Shown: in pieces, positions 17,641 through 26,934 of the stretch
Numbering within the stretch: the first letter of the stretch is position 1
Layout of the letters: every line of letters starts with the position of its first letter
DNA from: Palsa-504 sp963844625
Lineage (GTDB): Bacteria > Actinomycetota > Actinomycetes > Streptosporangiales > Streptosporangiaceae
Direction of reading: 5' to 3'
DNA length: 64,000 bases
Assembly (NCBI GenBank): GCA_963844625.1
Contig: CAWJPF010000007.1
Coordinates: 7,093-71,092 of the forward strand
The notes under the pieces: model-generated
Databases searched by the model: none
The model's input: the letters and a program-made list of their open reading frames with translations, nothing else
Told to the model about the DNA's origin: nothing
Program-made: the position numbers and the translations under genes

Positions 17641-17683
17641 GGATACGGCCGCTGTCCCGGCCAGCGCGGCTACCCGCCGGGCG

Positions 17684-19312
17684 TCACTGGCGCTCGCCGG
17701 TGAGGGTCACATCCGGGGTTCCGTTCGAGCCGCCGAGGTAATGTTCGACCAGGTCAGCGCCGGCCTCGGACGCCTCGCCGCTCCACACCAGGCGTCCGCG
17801 GCGCAGCACGTGGCAGTCGTCCGCGATGGCCAGGGCGCGGTGCACGAACTGCTCGATGAGGATGACGGAAACGCCCAGTTCGATGACGCGCTCGAGGCCC
17901 GCGAACACCTCCTCAACGATCAGCGGGGCCAGGCCGAGAGAGATTTCGTCGGCGATCAGCAGCCGCGGCTGGCGCGTGAGCACCCGCGCCAGCGACAGCA
18001 TCTGCTGTTCGCCGCCGGATAGCGTCCCCGCGGTCTGCCGCCGCCGCTCGCCGAGGACCGGGAACAGCGCGACCGAGCGCTCGATGGCCGCCGGGCGCTC
18101 CGCCTTGGGCACGCCCCGGAGCGCCACCTTCAGGTTTTCCTCCACGGTCAGGGACCGGAATATCCCGCGGCCCTCGGGCAGGTACGCGATGCCGAGCGCC
18201 CGGATCCGGTCGGCTGGGGCGCTGGTGATATCCGCGCCGTCGAACCGGATCTGCCCTGATTGCGCCTTAACCAGACCGGAAACGGCCCGCGCGAGGCTGC
18301 TCTTGCCGGCCCCGTTAGCACCGAGCAGCGCGGTCACGGACCGCGGCCTGACCGCGAACGAGACCTCGCGCAGGGCCGTGGCGTCCGCGTAATTCACGGA
18401 CAGCTCGCTGATTTCCAGGATGTCGCCGCCGGCCTCCGGCGCGGACGGCCGGCCAGGACCCGGCTCAGCCACGGTCAGCGCGACCCGCCCGGCCGCCGCG
18501 GCTTCTGCCGGCTCCGTCGGGTCGAGGTCGAAGTCGCCCAGGTAGGCCGCACGGACCGCCGGATGACGCCGTATCTCGGCCGGGGTCCCGGCCGCGATGA
18601 GCTCGCCGAAGTCCAGCACGAAGACGCGCTCCGACAGGTCGAATACGACCTCGACGTCATGCTCGACCAGCACCATGGCGATTTCTTCGGCCTGGTTGAG
18701 GCTCGCCAGCGTGCGCGACAGCCGCCTTGACTCGGCCGGGTTCAGGCCAGAGAACGGCTCGTCGAGCAGGATCACCGCGGGATGCGTGGCGGCGGCCCGG
18801 GCGATCTCTACCAGACGGGTCAGTCCGAGCGGCAGGGCACCCGCCAGCGTGCCGGCCACCGACTCGAGCCCCAGGCTAGCCAGTAGCGCATCGACCTCCT
18901 GTTCCTCGGGGACATCCCGATGCAGGAAGCGACCGGTGAGGGGATCGCTCCATTCCCGCGACGGTGCCTGGGCCAGCCGCCGCGGCAGCGTGAGGTGCTC
19001 TCGGACCGTGAGCTCATCGAAAAGCTGCGGAAGCTGGAACGTGCGCGCCAGGCCGCGTCGGACCCGCGTCTCGGGCGCGAGCCCCGAGACGTCTTTCCCG
19101 CCGAGGCGCACCACGCCCTGTTGAGCCCGGATGTCTCCGGACAGCACCCCGAGCAGGGTGGACTTGCCCGCGCCATTGGGTCCGACCAGGCCGACTATGG
19201 CGCCTGCTGGAACACCGATATCGACACCCTGCAGCGCCTTGAGGCCGCGGAAGTTCACAGATATCTGAGTTCCGGAAAGAATATCCGGCCGCTCTTCCCG
19301 CCGTACGCTCAC
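17684..19312 (-). CDS. Fused LivG-LivF-type ABC transporter ATPase
   Basis: 542 residues with two complete ABC domains. The first has Walker A GPNGAGKSTLLG and Walker B ILLDEPFSGLNP; its signature region GALPLGLTRLVEIARA is degenerate relative to the usual LSxGxxRxLEIAR. The second has GANGAGKSSLAR, signature LSGGEQQMLSLARVL and Walker B LLIADEISLGLAP. In branched-chain-type importers these are two separate proteins. It overlaps the permease gene by 4 bases. Located on the cytoplasmic face, powering import through the protein at 19309. Confidence 0.95.
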   Translation of the reverse strand: MSVRREERPDILSGTQISVNFRGLKALQGVDIGVPAGAIVGLVGPNGAGKSTLLGVLSGDIRAQQGVVRLGGKDVSGLAPETRVRRGLARTFQLPQLFDELTVREHLTLPRRLAQAPSREWSDPLTGRFLHRDVPEEQEVDALLASLGLESVAGTLAGALPLGLTRLVEIARAAATHPAVILLDEPFSGLNPAESRRLSRTLASLNQAEEIAMVLVEHDVEVVFDLSERVFVLDFGELIAAGTPAEIRRHPAVRAAYLGDFDLDPTEPAEAAAAGRVALTVAEPGPGRPSAPEAGGDILEISELSVNYADATALREVSFAVRPRSVTALLGANGAGKSSLARAVSGLVKAQSGQIRFDGADITSAPADRIRALGIAYLPEGRGIFRSLTVEENLKVALRGVPKAERPAAIERSVALFPVLGERRRQTAGTLSGGEQQMLSLARVLTRQPRLLIADEISLGLAPLIVEEVFAGLERVIELGVSVILIEQFVHRALAIADDCHVLRRGRLVWSGEASEAGADLVEHYLGGSNGTPDVTLTGERQ

Positions 19313-21333
19313 TGGACGTCCTCCAGTTCCGGGGTTGCCTTCGATGCGAGCTGGGCGGCCTGCGCCCGGCTTTCCCTGGCCTGCTTCCCGCCTCCGGTCA
19401 GCCGCCGCCCGAGGGCGGCGAGCTGACGGCCGTTCATCGTGATGATCCCGTCCGGGTTACGGGCTAGCAGCACGGCGCCCACCCCGAACAGGAGCGTCGG
19501 CAGCGGCCCCCAGGCCGTAGGCAGGTAGGTGGCGAAGAGCTGGGGGATCAGGACGATCATGAGCCCGCTGGCCAGGGCCGCGTTGTTCGATCGGCGGCCA
19601 TTGGTAATCACGACCGCGAACCAGGTCAGGCCGATGATGGTGTCAAATGACTGGGGCAGGGCCGCTCCGGTATAGATCACGTACATGCCGCCGCCGATCC
19701 CCGCGATCCCCGCGGCCAGCGCCCAGATCGCGGTCTTCATGCGGACCACGCTGATGCCCGCGGAACGGGCTCCGGTCTCGCTTGTCCGGATCGCAGAGAG
19801 CGCGAGCCCGGACGTCGACCGGCGGATCGCCGCTATGAAGAGGCTGATGACCACGAAGATCGCGAGCGTGAAGTACGTCAGCGCCGTGTTCGACAGGGCG
19901 AAGGAGGGCCGCGATACGGTGACCCCGGCGCCGTATTGCAAGAACACGTTAAGCTGGAACACGATCGAGGAGAGCAGCAGGCCGAAGGTAAGCGTCGCCA
20001 GGGCCGCATAGAGATTCCCCATCCGAACGGCCAGCAATCCCACGATCAGGCCGCAGGCGCCTGCGAGCAGTCCGCCCACCGCGACCCCGAGGAGCACCGG
20101 CAGGTGGTAGGTCGAGTTGACCTGGGCCGCGGTCAGCCCTCCTATCCCGGCGAAACTGATCTGGCACAGTGAGATCATGCCGCCCTCTCCGGTGAGCAGG
20201 GTGAAGGAGAGGAGGATGATCGCGATGGCGACTCCTTCCGCCACCGAGCCGATCCAGTAAGCGGACAGCACCAGCGGCAGGATGGCCGCGATGATCACGA
20301 ACGGATTCTGCTGGGCCAGGGAAAGGGCTCGGGCGGCAAGTCCGCGGAGACCTCTTTCCGGACTCCGCCCCGCGGATGGCCCGGCAGGGGCCCAGGACGT
20401 GATGCTGCGGACCGATATCGCCCGGTCCAGAGTCCCGCCGAGACTCTCGTCGGCCACCGCTTTGCGCCAGGTGTAATAAAGGAGGAATATCACCACCATC
20501 GCGAACGGGATGCCCGCGATAATGTCGCCGGTGACCTGGCTGGACACCGATGGCAGCGACCATTGCAGCAGCGACCCGACGACGCCCATGATCAGGCCGA
20601 CGGCCACGGCCACCGGCAGGCTGCGCAGCTTGGCCGCCACGACTGCGGCAAACGCCGAGGCCGTGACGACCGTATAGTTGCTGACCGAGCTGACGTTCAG
20701 GACCGGGGCCGCGAGGACGCCGGCCAGCCCGGCCAGGAACGTCCCGACCGCCCACACGCCGACCGCGATCCGGGCCGGGCTGATACCTGACAGCGAGGTC
20801 ATGGCCTTGGAGTCCACCGTGGCCCGGACCATCAGCCCGACCTGGGTCCGGCGCAGGACATAAGTCCCGATCGCGAGGACCGCGGCGACGCAGCAGTACG
20901 CGATGAGCTGGTCAAGCGTTATCGCGACGCCGCCTACGTGGAAGACGCGCACCGGCTGCGGGGCCAGGCCCGGCGACGTCAGAATCGCCTGGTTCCCGAA
21001 GATGAGCTCGGTCGCGGCCGGGATGGCCACGGAGAGCCCTATGGTCGCGACCACCTTCGTGATGGCCTGGGCTTGAGCCAGGAAGCGGAAAAGCCCGAAA
21101 TAGAGCGCTACTCCCAGCAGCGGGCCGGTGATCGCGATCGCGACTATGGCCGCTGCGTAGACGGGCCAGCCGTGCTGGGCCACCAGGTAGTAGTACAGCC
21201 GCGCGATGAAGAACGCGATGGCACCGAAGGCGAAGTTGAGGACCCCGGCCGATACATAGGTCACGACGATGCTCGCTGCGGAAATCGCATAGATCCCGCC
21301 GAGCACGAGTCCCGCAAGAATGAAGGCAATCAC
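19309..21333 (-). CDS. Fused LivH-LivM-type ABC transporter permease
   Basis: 674 residues, largely hydrophobic. The first half (about 1-290) resembles LivH, beginning with hydrophobic GLVLGGIYAISAASIVVTYV and containing TKVVATIGLSVAIPAATEL. The second half (about 330-640) resembles LivM, with LLTGEGGMISLCQISFAGIG. A short soluble linker joins them. Together with the fused ATPase and the binding protein at 21482 this makes a full importer from three polypeptides. The same operon gene order as single-domain Liv systems supports fusion rather than error. Confidence 0.93.
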   Translation of the reverse strand: MIAFILAGLVLGGIYAISAASIVVTYVSAGVLNFAFGAIAFFIARLYYYLVAQHGWPVYAAAIVAIAITGPLLGVALYFGLFRFLAQAQAITKVVATIGLSVAIPAATELIFGNQAILTSPGLAPQPVRVFHVGGVAITLDQLIAYCCVAAVLAIGTYVLRRTQVGLMVRATVDSKAMTSLSGISPARIAVGVWAVGTFLAGLAGVLAAPVLNVSSVSNYTVVTASAFAAVVAAKLRSLPVAVAVGLIMGVVGSLLQWSLPSVSSQVTGDIIAGIPFAMVVIFLLYYTWRKAVADESLGGTLDRAISVRSITSWAPAGPSAGRSPERGLRGLAARALSLAQQNPFVIIAAILPLVLSAYWIGSVAEGVAIAIILLSFTLLTGEGGMISLCQISFAGIGGLTAAQVNSTYHLPVLLGVAVGGLLAGACGLIVGLLAVRMGNLYAALATLTFGLLLSSIVFQLNVFLQYGAGVTVSRPSFALSNTALTYFTLAIFVVISLFIAAIRRSTSGLALSAIRTSETGARSAGISVVRMKTAIWALAAGIAGIGGGMYVIYTGAALPQSFDTIIGLTWFAVVITNGRRSNNAALASGLMIVLIPQLFATYLPTAWGPLPTLLFGVGAVLLARNPDGIITMNGRQLAALGRRLTGGGKQARESRAQAAQLASKATPELEDVQ

Positions 21334-21481
21334 GTGGTACTCCTAAGTTCCCAGCCGGGCCAGAGAGGCGGCATCCCGCGTGGGTGTCCTAGCCATCGAG
21401 CCGGAGGGGCGCTCGCCGGGCATCAACGTCGGGCCAGGAAGCGGGCACCGGCGCTGCTGCCCGGCGAGCGGCGTCATCTCC

Positions 21482-22768
21482 CTAGCCGTTCGACGTGCCG
21501 GAGATGGTGACGATCTTGATGGGCGACGTCCCTGTCAGCGACACGAACTGCGAGCCTTCTACCTTGACCATCCAGGTGCAGTTGCCCGGGAACTGCTGGT
21601 TGGTGTTCCCGAAGGCCGAGTAGTCGACCGGGCAGGTGAGGCCGTCGTGGGTGAAGCTCGTCACCTTGCGGAGGTTGCTGATGAAGCTTTGCTGCGACGG
21701 GTTGGCGCCCGCTACCTTGAGGCCCTCTATCGCCGTGTCGGCGGTGAACCAGCCCCATTCCATCCCCGCGGACGGGTAAGGCTTGGTCCAGCCGGCGTAG
21801 GTCTTGAGGGCCGACATCAGCGCCTTGGTCGCGCTCGTGTTCAGGGAGGACGGCTGGTAGCCGGCGGCCATGTCGACGCCCTGGGCAGCGGCCAGCGAAG
21901 AGGGCTGGTCGAGCAGGTCCTGGCCGTAGCCGCCCTGAATGAAGGTGGCCTTGAGGGAGACGTTGGCGTTCTTCAGCGCCGTGATCAGGTTGAGGGTGTC
22001 GCCGAGCGTCATCTGGCTGCCCAGGATGTTGCACCCCGACTGCTTGATCGACAGCGCGACCGAGGTGAAGTTGGTGTTCCCCGCGGCGATGCCGTAGTTC
22101 GTGTACGGCACCGGAACGTGGGCGGCCTTCATCGAGCCGACCATCGCCTCGCCGTTGCCGACCGTGGAGGGCGCGTTGTAGCCGACACCGCAGAACGAGG
22201 AACCGCCCTGCGATTTAAAGAAAGCAGGCATACCGGTATAGGAGGGATAGCTGTCGTCGGTGCTGCCGAACGCCGCGAACATGTTCGGGTACTGGCTGGA
22301 GTTCCACTCGGGTCCGTCGATCCCGTCACCCACGACGGGCACGTTCTGCTGGGCTGCCCAGCGGTAGGCGCCGTAGAAGAAGGCACCCGCGGCCAGCACC
22401 GCGAACACGTGATCGTGCTCGACGAGTTGCTGAGTGCCTGCCAGCGATGTCTGCGGGCTGGCTCCCTCGTCCACGCTGACCAGCTTGATCGTCTCGCCGT
22501 TGGGGAGTTCGTGGTCCGCGTTGGCCAGCGCTATCCGCGCCTGGGCACCCTGGATCGTCTCCTGGCCGAACGAGGAGGCCACCGGCCCGGTCAGCGGGGT
22601 GAGGATTCCGAGGGTGATCGTCTTCCCCGCGGTCACATTGGTCTTCGACGTGCTGGAGCCCGCGGCTCCCGTCGTGCTCGACGACGAGCTGCAAGCGGCA
22701 GTGACACCCGATACCAGGATGGCAACTACCGCGGCCGCGAGCAACCTACTCTTGGTTGGCATCATCAT
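21482..22768 (-). CDS. ABC transporter substrate-binding lipoprotein
   Basis: 428 residues. The N-terminus is a lipoprotein signal: hydrophobic LLAAAVVAILVSGVTAAC, then a Ser/Thr-rich tether. The mature part resembles periplasmic type 1 branched-chain-type receptors (TLGILTPLTGPVASSFGQETIQGA). GGAAGG precedes three consecutive ATGs (22768, 22765, 22762). It heads the transporter operon, 148 bases before the permease gene. Motif B lies about 126 bases upstream. Such receptors bind amino acids, aromatic acids or other small carboxylates; the ligand here is presumably the pathway substrate. Confidence 0.93.
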   Translation of the reverse strand: MMMPTKSRLLAAAVVAILVSGVTAACSSSSSTTGAAGSSTSKTNVTAGKTITLGILTPLTGPVASSFGQETIQGAQARIALANADHELPNGETIKLVSVDEGASPQTSLAGTQQLVEHDHVFAVLAAGAFFYGAYRWAAQQNVPVVGDGIDGPEWNSSQYPNMFAAFGSTDDSYPSYTGMPAFFKSQGGSSFCGVGYNAPSTVGNGEAMVGSMKAAHVPVPYTNYGIAAGNTNFTSVALSIKQSGCNILGSQMTLGDTLNLITALKNANVSLKATFIQGGYGQDLLDQPSSLAAAQGVDMAAGYQPSSLNTSATKALMSALKTYAGWTKPYPSAGMEWGWFTADTAIEGLKVAGANPSQQSFISNLRKVTSFTHDGLTCPVDYSAFGNTNQQFPGNCTWMVKVEGSQFVSLTGTSPIKIVTISGTSNG

Positions 22769-22893
22769 TAAAACCTTCCGCTAGGTCACCCAACGGCGAG
22801 GCGTACCGGCCGTGACGACACCAGCGGTTGTCGGCGCGGGGACGACGCTACACGTGCGCAGATCACGGCTGCGTCCCTCGTTGACGTGACACT

Positions 22894-22915
22894 ACTAACT
22901 ACTTGAGTAGGTAGT
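22894..22915. promoter_or_regulatory. Motif B operator, copy 2
   Basis: Arms ACTAACTAC (22894-22902) and GTAGGTAGT (22907-22915), spacer TTGA; one mismatch between arms. Same arm sequence and 4-bp spacer as copies at 9447 and 42490. Upstream of the ABC importer operon. Confidence 0.75.
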
Positions 22916-23006
22916 TTCAGGGAACATAACATACGCCGCAAGGAGCGTCAACGGAGTGATCGAGTTGAAACATCTGAGCCGCGGCGCCAGGGCATGCCGA
23001 TGCCCG

Positions 23007-23072
23007 GCCGGGGGCGGGCAGGTGCCTAGCCGGGGGCGGGCAGGTGCCTAGCCGGGGGCGGGCAGGTGCCTA
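23007..23072. repeat. Three tandem copies of a 22-bp GC-rich repeat
   Basis: GCCGGGGGCGGGCAGGTGCC followed by TA is repeated three times without change (23007, 23029, 23051). It lies between the stop of the TrmB-like gene and the importer promoter. The rest of 22769-23127 holds only motif B. No coding role seen. Confidence 0.9.
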
Positions 23073-23127
23073 GCCGGCCCGGCTGAATATGAGCCGGCCT
23101 GCGGGAGCGGTGCTGCGAGGGTTCGGC

Positions 23128-24054
23128 TCAGGCGCGCCGGCGGCTGCTGCGCCGCGGAGTTTCTGGTTCCCCGGCGTCCTGAGGCGCACTTTCGGGATCC
23201 GCCAGCTGCCGGTCGAAGAGTCCCTCGAGGCCTGAGCCGTATCGGACTACCATCTCAGCCGAGAAGTCGCGGAACATCCGCTGCGTGAAGATGTCGTGCC
23301 GGACAAAGCCCTTGACCAGCGCCGTCAGCAGCGGATCGTCGGCCGACCACACGGCCTCCCACTTATCGCCCTCCGGGGCCAGGGCCCACAGGGCCGCGGC
23401 CGTGTCACAGGTGACCGCCAGGTGCCGGGACTGGTGATGGCGGTAGATGATGCCGTCGGTGCTGCTGTGACGGATCACGGCCCCGTTGTGCAGGTTGAAA
23501 GGCGGCTCGCCAAAGCAAAGGATGTCGATGCGCACGCCGCGGCGATCGGCCGCGGAAATCTCGTCGCCCAGCGCTTCCAGGTAGGTGCCGTGACCGGATA
23601 CGTAGATCCGCTCGCTAGCGCCGCTGATGAGGTCGTTGGCTGTGTTGACGATGGTTATCCACGAGCTGGTTTCCTTGTACAGCCGGAGCTCATGCTCATC
23701 GGCGCCCTCGCGTCGCATCCGCGAGACTTCCAGCTCGACGGTGGCCAGGCGCTGGCGGAAAGTCCTCTCCAACTCGCTCAGCACACGAGTCGGCGGGACG
23801 GCGACGAACTTGGCGGGCGAGCCACTTACCTGCTGGACGGCCCCGCGCTCGACCAACCTGCCCAGCGTCTCGTAGACCTTCGGCTGAGGTACCAGCGTGT
23901 CCTTGGCGATGGCATACCCGGTCATCGGCTCCCGGCCGATAAGCCCGGCATACGTCCTGGCTTCGTACTGCGAGAAGCCAAGCTCGGCCAGGGCCGCGAT
24001 CACCCCGGTGTCGAGCCCCGGCGCACTGCCGCTCTCCGAGCCGCTGCCTGTCAT
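23128..24054 (-). CDS. TrmB-like transcriptional regulator
   Basis: 308 residues. Residues about 15-90 form a winged helix of the TrmB type (LAELGFSQYEARTYAGLIG, TGYAIAKDTLVPQPKVYETLGRLVERGAV). A short coiled segment follows (VLSELERTFRQRLATVELEVSRM), then a PLD-like effector domain (ASERIYVSGHGTYLEALGDEI). The C-terminus is Arg rich (RRSSRRRA). The ATG at 24054 is chosen by the start of the conserved domain. It is the only complete regulator inside the catabolic island other than the TetR gene at its edge, so it is a candidate to bind motif A or B. Divergent from the aldolase. Confidence 0.88.
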   Translation of the reverse strand: MTGSGSESGSAPGLDTGVIAALAELGFSQYEARTYAGLIGREPMTGYAIAKDTLVPQPKVYETLGRLVERGAVQQVSGSPAKFVAVPPTRVLSELERTFRQRLATVELEVSRMRREGADEHELRLYKETSSWITIVNTANDLISGASERIYVSGHGTYLEALGDEISAADRRGVRIDILCFGEPPFNLHNGAVIRHSSTDGIIYRHHQSRHLAVTCDTAAALWALAPEGDKWEAVWSADDPLLTALVKGFVRHDIFTQRMFRDFSAEMVVRYGSGLEGLFDRQLADPESAPQDAGEPETPRRSSRRRA

Positions 24055-24085
24055 ACCGTGAGTCCCTTCGGCGAGCCGGTGATCG

Positions 24086-24123
24086 GGCCCCGCAGGCGCC
24101 CGCGGGCCCCGCAGGCGCCCGCG
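24086..24123. repeat. Two direct copies of a 19-bp GC-rich repeat
   Basis: GGCCCCGCAGGCGCCCGCG occurs twice head to tail, just upstream of the TrmB-like gene. It contains nested palindromes (GCCCGCGGGC). It may be a regulatory structure or slippage product. Confidence 0.8.
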
Positions 24124-24264
24124 GCACCTCGTAGGGTGCCAGGCGCGCAACACTACGCACGACCCACCATACTCGGTACCTCCTGTAGTTGGTAACACCT
24201 CCCCCGTACGTCGAGCCGGCCGGCTCGGCTGATGTTGACCCGCCATGGCCGCTCCGATACATTA

Positions 24265-24284
24265 TGCATGCATAACTGCGTGCA
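24265..24284. promoter_or_regulatory. Motif A operator, copy 4
   Basis: TGCATGCATAACTGCGTGCA, only 12 bases before the aldolase ATG at 24297 and overlapping the likely 5' leader, so binding should block expression. A weak motif B-like half (GTAGTTGGTA, 24185-24194) lies 70 bases upstream. Confidence 0.7.
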
Positions 24285-24296
24285 GAAGGGAGTCCG

Positions 24297-25070
24297 ATGA
24301 GGGATAACCGCACGAAGAGGATCATGCTGGCGGGCGGACTGGCGCTCGGCGTGTCCATGACCATCCCCGATCCATTCGTCGCCGAAGTCATCGGCGGAGC
24401 GGGCTTCGACTTCGTCCTCATCGACACCGAGCACTCTCCCATCACTGTCGACCAGCTGCAGATGCTGCTGATCGCGCTCCGGACGTCGGCGTCCACCGTG
24501 TTCGTCCGCCCGGCGGCCAACGACCCGACGCTGATCAAGCAGATCCTCGACCTCGGCGCCGAAGGCGTGGTGGTGCCCGAGGTGGGCGACGCGGCCGCTT
24601 GCGCCGACGCGGTCGCGGCGGTCCGCTATCCGCCGCTGGGCCGGCGTGGATTCGGCCCTCGCCGGGCCGCCCGTCTCGACGGAGGCAGGCCGGCCTACAC
24701 CGCGCGCGCCAACGATGAGGTGGCGGTGCTCGTCATGGTGGAGAGCGCCGACGCGGTCGCCAACATTGACGCCCTGCTTCAGACGCCGGGCCTGGACGGG
24801 ATAATGGTCGGGCCCGCGGACCTAGCGGTCACGATGGGCCATCTGGGTGAGCTCAACCACCCCGATGTCGGCGCCAGGATCGCCGACGTGCGCGCCGCCT
24901 GCCAGCGGAACTCCGTCCCGTTCGGGATATTCGCCGCCACCGAGCAGGCGGCCCGGCGCTGGGCTGGGGATGGGGCCGCCTTCATGACCATCGGCGCAGA
25001 TACCCAGTTCCTGGACCAGGGCATAGCGACGTCGCGAGCCCTCGCGGAGAGCCTGCGCCAGTCCCGGTAG
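24297..25070 (+). CDS. HpcH/HpaI family aldolase
   Basis: A 257-residue class II (metal-dependent) aldolase of the HpcH/HpaI family, cleaving 2-keto-4-hydroxy acids to pyruvate or similar plus an aldehyde. Visible motifs are FVLIDTEHSPI, FVRPAANDP (Arg near the substrate), LGAEGVVVPEVGDA (metal Glu) and DGIMVGPADLAVTMG (metal Asp). GAAGGGA precedes the ATG. It could release a C3 unit or a small aldehyde late in the pathway. Followed by about 430 bases without a recognisable gene. Confidence 0.93.
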   Translation: MRDNRTKRIMLAGGLALGVSMTIPDPFVAEVIGGAGFDFVLIDTEHSPITVDQLQMLLIALRTSASTVFVRPAANDPTLIKQILDLGAEGVVVPEVGDAAACADAVAAVRYPPLGRRGFGPRRAARLDGGRPAYTARANDEVAVLVMVESADAVANIDALLQTPGLDGIMVGPADLAVTMGHLGELNHPDVGARIADVRAACQRNSVPFGIFAATEQAARRWAGDGAAFMTIGADTQFLDQGIATSRALAESLRQSR

Positions 25071-25499
25071 CCGCTCGTCCCCGCGACGCCGTTTACCCGC
25101 CCAGGTCATTTCCCCTGGTAATCTCCCCAGGTCATCCACCCGCGTCATACACCGAACAACCCTAGTTCGTGCCCCCGGTGAGCTTCTCCCGTCCCGGGCA
25201 GGCCGCGACCCTGTCAAACCGGCCATTCGGAGCGATCCACAGTGGCTCCAACGCGCGGACTCGTCTCGACATTAGGTACATTTCACCTTGACGTGACCGG
25301 TCGCTCGCTGATCGTGTGCCACCACTTCCCCTTTTGTTAGGGTTGGCTGCCGGGCGATCAGTCACTGCGCCGCGTCGAGCGGGACGGCGGGCACCCGTAA
25401 CTGTGGTTCCTAGTCGGCGGCTGTGGCCGGCAAGTGGCGGCGGATTGTGGCGCTGGTGCCGGGGGCGGCGTGCCGCCGTAGCGCGCTAGCTGTGCCTTG
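25071..25499. other. Non-coding stretch
   Basis: No frame here resembles a protein I know, and I see no tRNA, strong hairpin or operator match. It marks the boundary between the catabolic island and the remnant-rich region. Confidence 0.5.
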
Positions 25500-26282
25500 T
25501 CAGGTGAGTGCTTCCAGGCGTGCGGAGATTTCCCGGTAGCGGTTGACGGGCACCAGGTGGACGCCGGCGAAGGCGCCGCTGTCGCGGAGCCGGGTGATCT
25601 GCTGGCAGGCGGCCTCGACGCCGGCCATCTTGTCGCGGGCGACCTGGTTGGCGAGGGAGGCGGGGATCTCGATGTCGGGGATGGTGGCGGCCAGCCGGCG
25701 GGCCATGGCGGCGCTGGCCAGGACCATGACGCCAGCGTAGACAGGGACGCCGGCCGGGTTGGCGTCGCGCCATCGCAGCTGGGCGTCGACCGAGTAGCTG
25801 ACCTGGCTGAATATGAAGTCGGCGGCGTGCTTCCATGGGGGCAGCGGCTTCAGGCCGGCGGCGACGCCGATCCGCCAGGGCACGACCCCGGCGAACGCCG
25901 GGTCCGTGGCCGTGCAGGAGCGTGCCTCCTCGATCATGGAGCGGACCGTCAGGTCGCTGGTCCGCCCGCCCGCGCCCGGCTTGTCGCCGTAGACGAACAG
26001 GAACTGGCTGACGCCGTAGGCGGCGGCGGTGAGCAGGTCGCGGCGGAAGCCGAGCAGGTTGCGGTCGCGGGAGTTGACGCAGGCGATGCTGTGGCCGCCC
26101 ATGGCCTGCACCTCGTGCGCGACCGCGATGCTGGAGACGGTGGCACGGCCGATGTGGTTATCGGGGATCAGGAAGGTGCTGGACACCGCGGTGAGCACCC
26201 CGATCTGGTGGCGGGCGTGCGTGAGGTCAGGCCGGACGGGAGGCTCGATCTCGCAGATGATCTCGAATGGGCGCGCGCTCAT
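25500..26282 (-). CDS. Methylenetetrahydrofolate reductase-like protein
   Basis: About 260 residues with a TIM-barrel flavoprotein layout of the MTHFR family: FEIICEIEPPVRPD at the N-terminus (the EIxPP motif), an early DNHIGR-type loop, FVYGDKPGAGG, and IFSQVSYSVDAQLRW. C-terminal LRDSGAFAGVHLVPVNR is typical. The Met at 26282 is chosen because the conserved part begins there; the frame extends to 26333. It stands alone and has no operator motif. Related proteins act in one-carbon or tetrahydrofolate-linked demethylation; the precise role is not visible. Confidence 0.85.
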   Translation of the reverse strand: MSARPFEIICEIEPPVRPDLTHARHQIGVLTAVSSTFLIPDNHIGRATVSSIAVAHEVQAMGGHSIACVNSRDRNLLGFRRDLLTAAAYGVSQFLFVYGDKPGAGGRTSDLTVRSMIEEARSCTATDPAFAGVVPWRIGVAAGLKPLPPWKHAADFIFSQVSYSVDAQLRWRDANPAGVPVYAGVMVLASAAMARRLAATIPDIEIPASLANQVARDKMAGVEAACQQITRLRDSGAFAGVHLVPVNRYREISARLEALT

Positions 26283-26352
26283 GAGGGCAACGCTAGGGCA
26301 GGAACCGGCCCTAGGATGCCGGATCCCCGCCATCGACCACAGGGGCCGGCCC

Positions 26353-26934
26353 TCACGCCACCACCGTCCGTCGATCCCCAGAACCGATGGCAGAATGCCT
26401 GAGATCTTTCACCTGCTGCCAACTACCGTGAGAAAACGGTTCCAGCAATCGTGAGCCGACCAGCCCAAACCCGCGTCGTATCCTCTCGCTGGTTCCAACT
26501 ATCGTGAGCAGCTCAGCGGCCCGCTGCTGCGGCCTCGTCACTTTTAAGAGGCGATCCGGGTTGCCCTCGCGGGCAAAACCACGTGTCGCGCGGTCCAGTG
26601 CAGGGCACTGCAAACTGGCCGGGAAGGCGCAAGGTTCCCGGTGTGGATTTACCGGAGAATCCGTGCTTCTCCGGTACGGTTTCCCTGTCCGTCTGCATAC
26701 ACGGCGAGGGGGCCGGCGGACCCTAGGTGGGGAGTCGGACGCTAACGACCGCTTCACCTGGTCAGCGAACCCGCGCCACACGGCCGGGGTGAACCGGAGC
26801 GCGGGGCCGACACCGTCCTGCTTGGTGTCGCGGACGAGCACGCGGCTAGCCTGGCCGGCTACCTCGACGCAGTCACCGCCACCGTTCCCGCTGAAGCTGG
26901 ACTTGCGCCAGCGCGGGTCTACGTTGTCTTCCAT
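26353..26934 (-). CDS. DUF397 domain protein with unusual C-terminal extension
   Basis: Residues 1-65 match DUF397 (RWRKSSFSGNGGGDCVEVA, VLVRDTKQDGVGPALRFTPAVWRGFADQVK). Normal DUF397 proteins stop there at 60-80 residues. This frame runs on to 193 residues with Arg/Pro-rich sequence unlike any domain I know, so the original stop was probably lost or displaced. It overlaps the upstream XRE/DUF5753 remnant by 16 bases, the usual arrangement of this actinomycete pair. Confidence 0.75.
   Translation of the reverse strand: MEDNVDPRWRKSSFSGNGGGDCVEVAGQASRVLVRDTKQDGVGPALRFTPAVWRGFADQVKRSLASDSPPRVRRPPRRVCRRTGKPYRRSTDSPVNPHREPCAFPASLQCPALDRATRGFAREGNPDRLLKVTRPQQRAAELLTIVGTSERIRRGFGLVGSRLLEPFSHGSWQQVKDLRHSAIGSGDRRTVVA

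Noticed and set aside
24171..24194. A motif B-like sequence (GTAGTTGGTA) upstream of the TrmB gene
   Set aside because: Only the right arm matches (8 of 10); the left arm does not. Mentioned as weak only.
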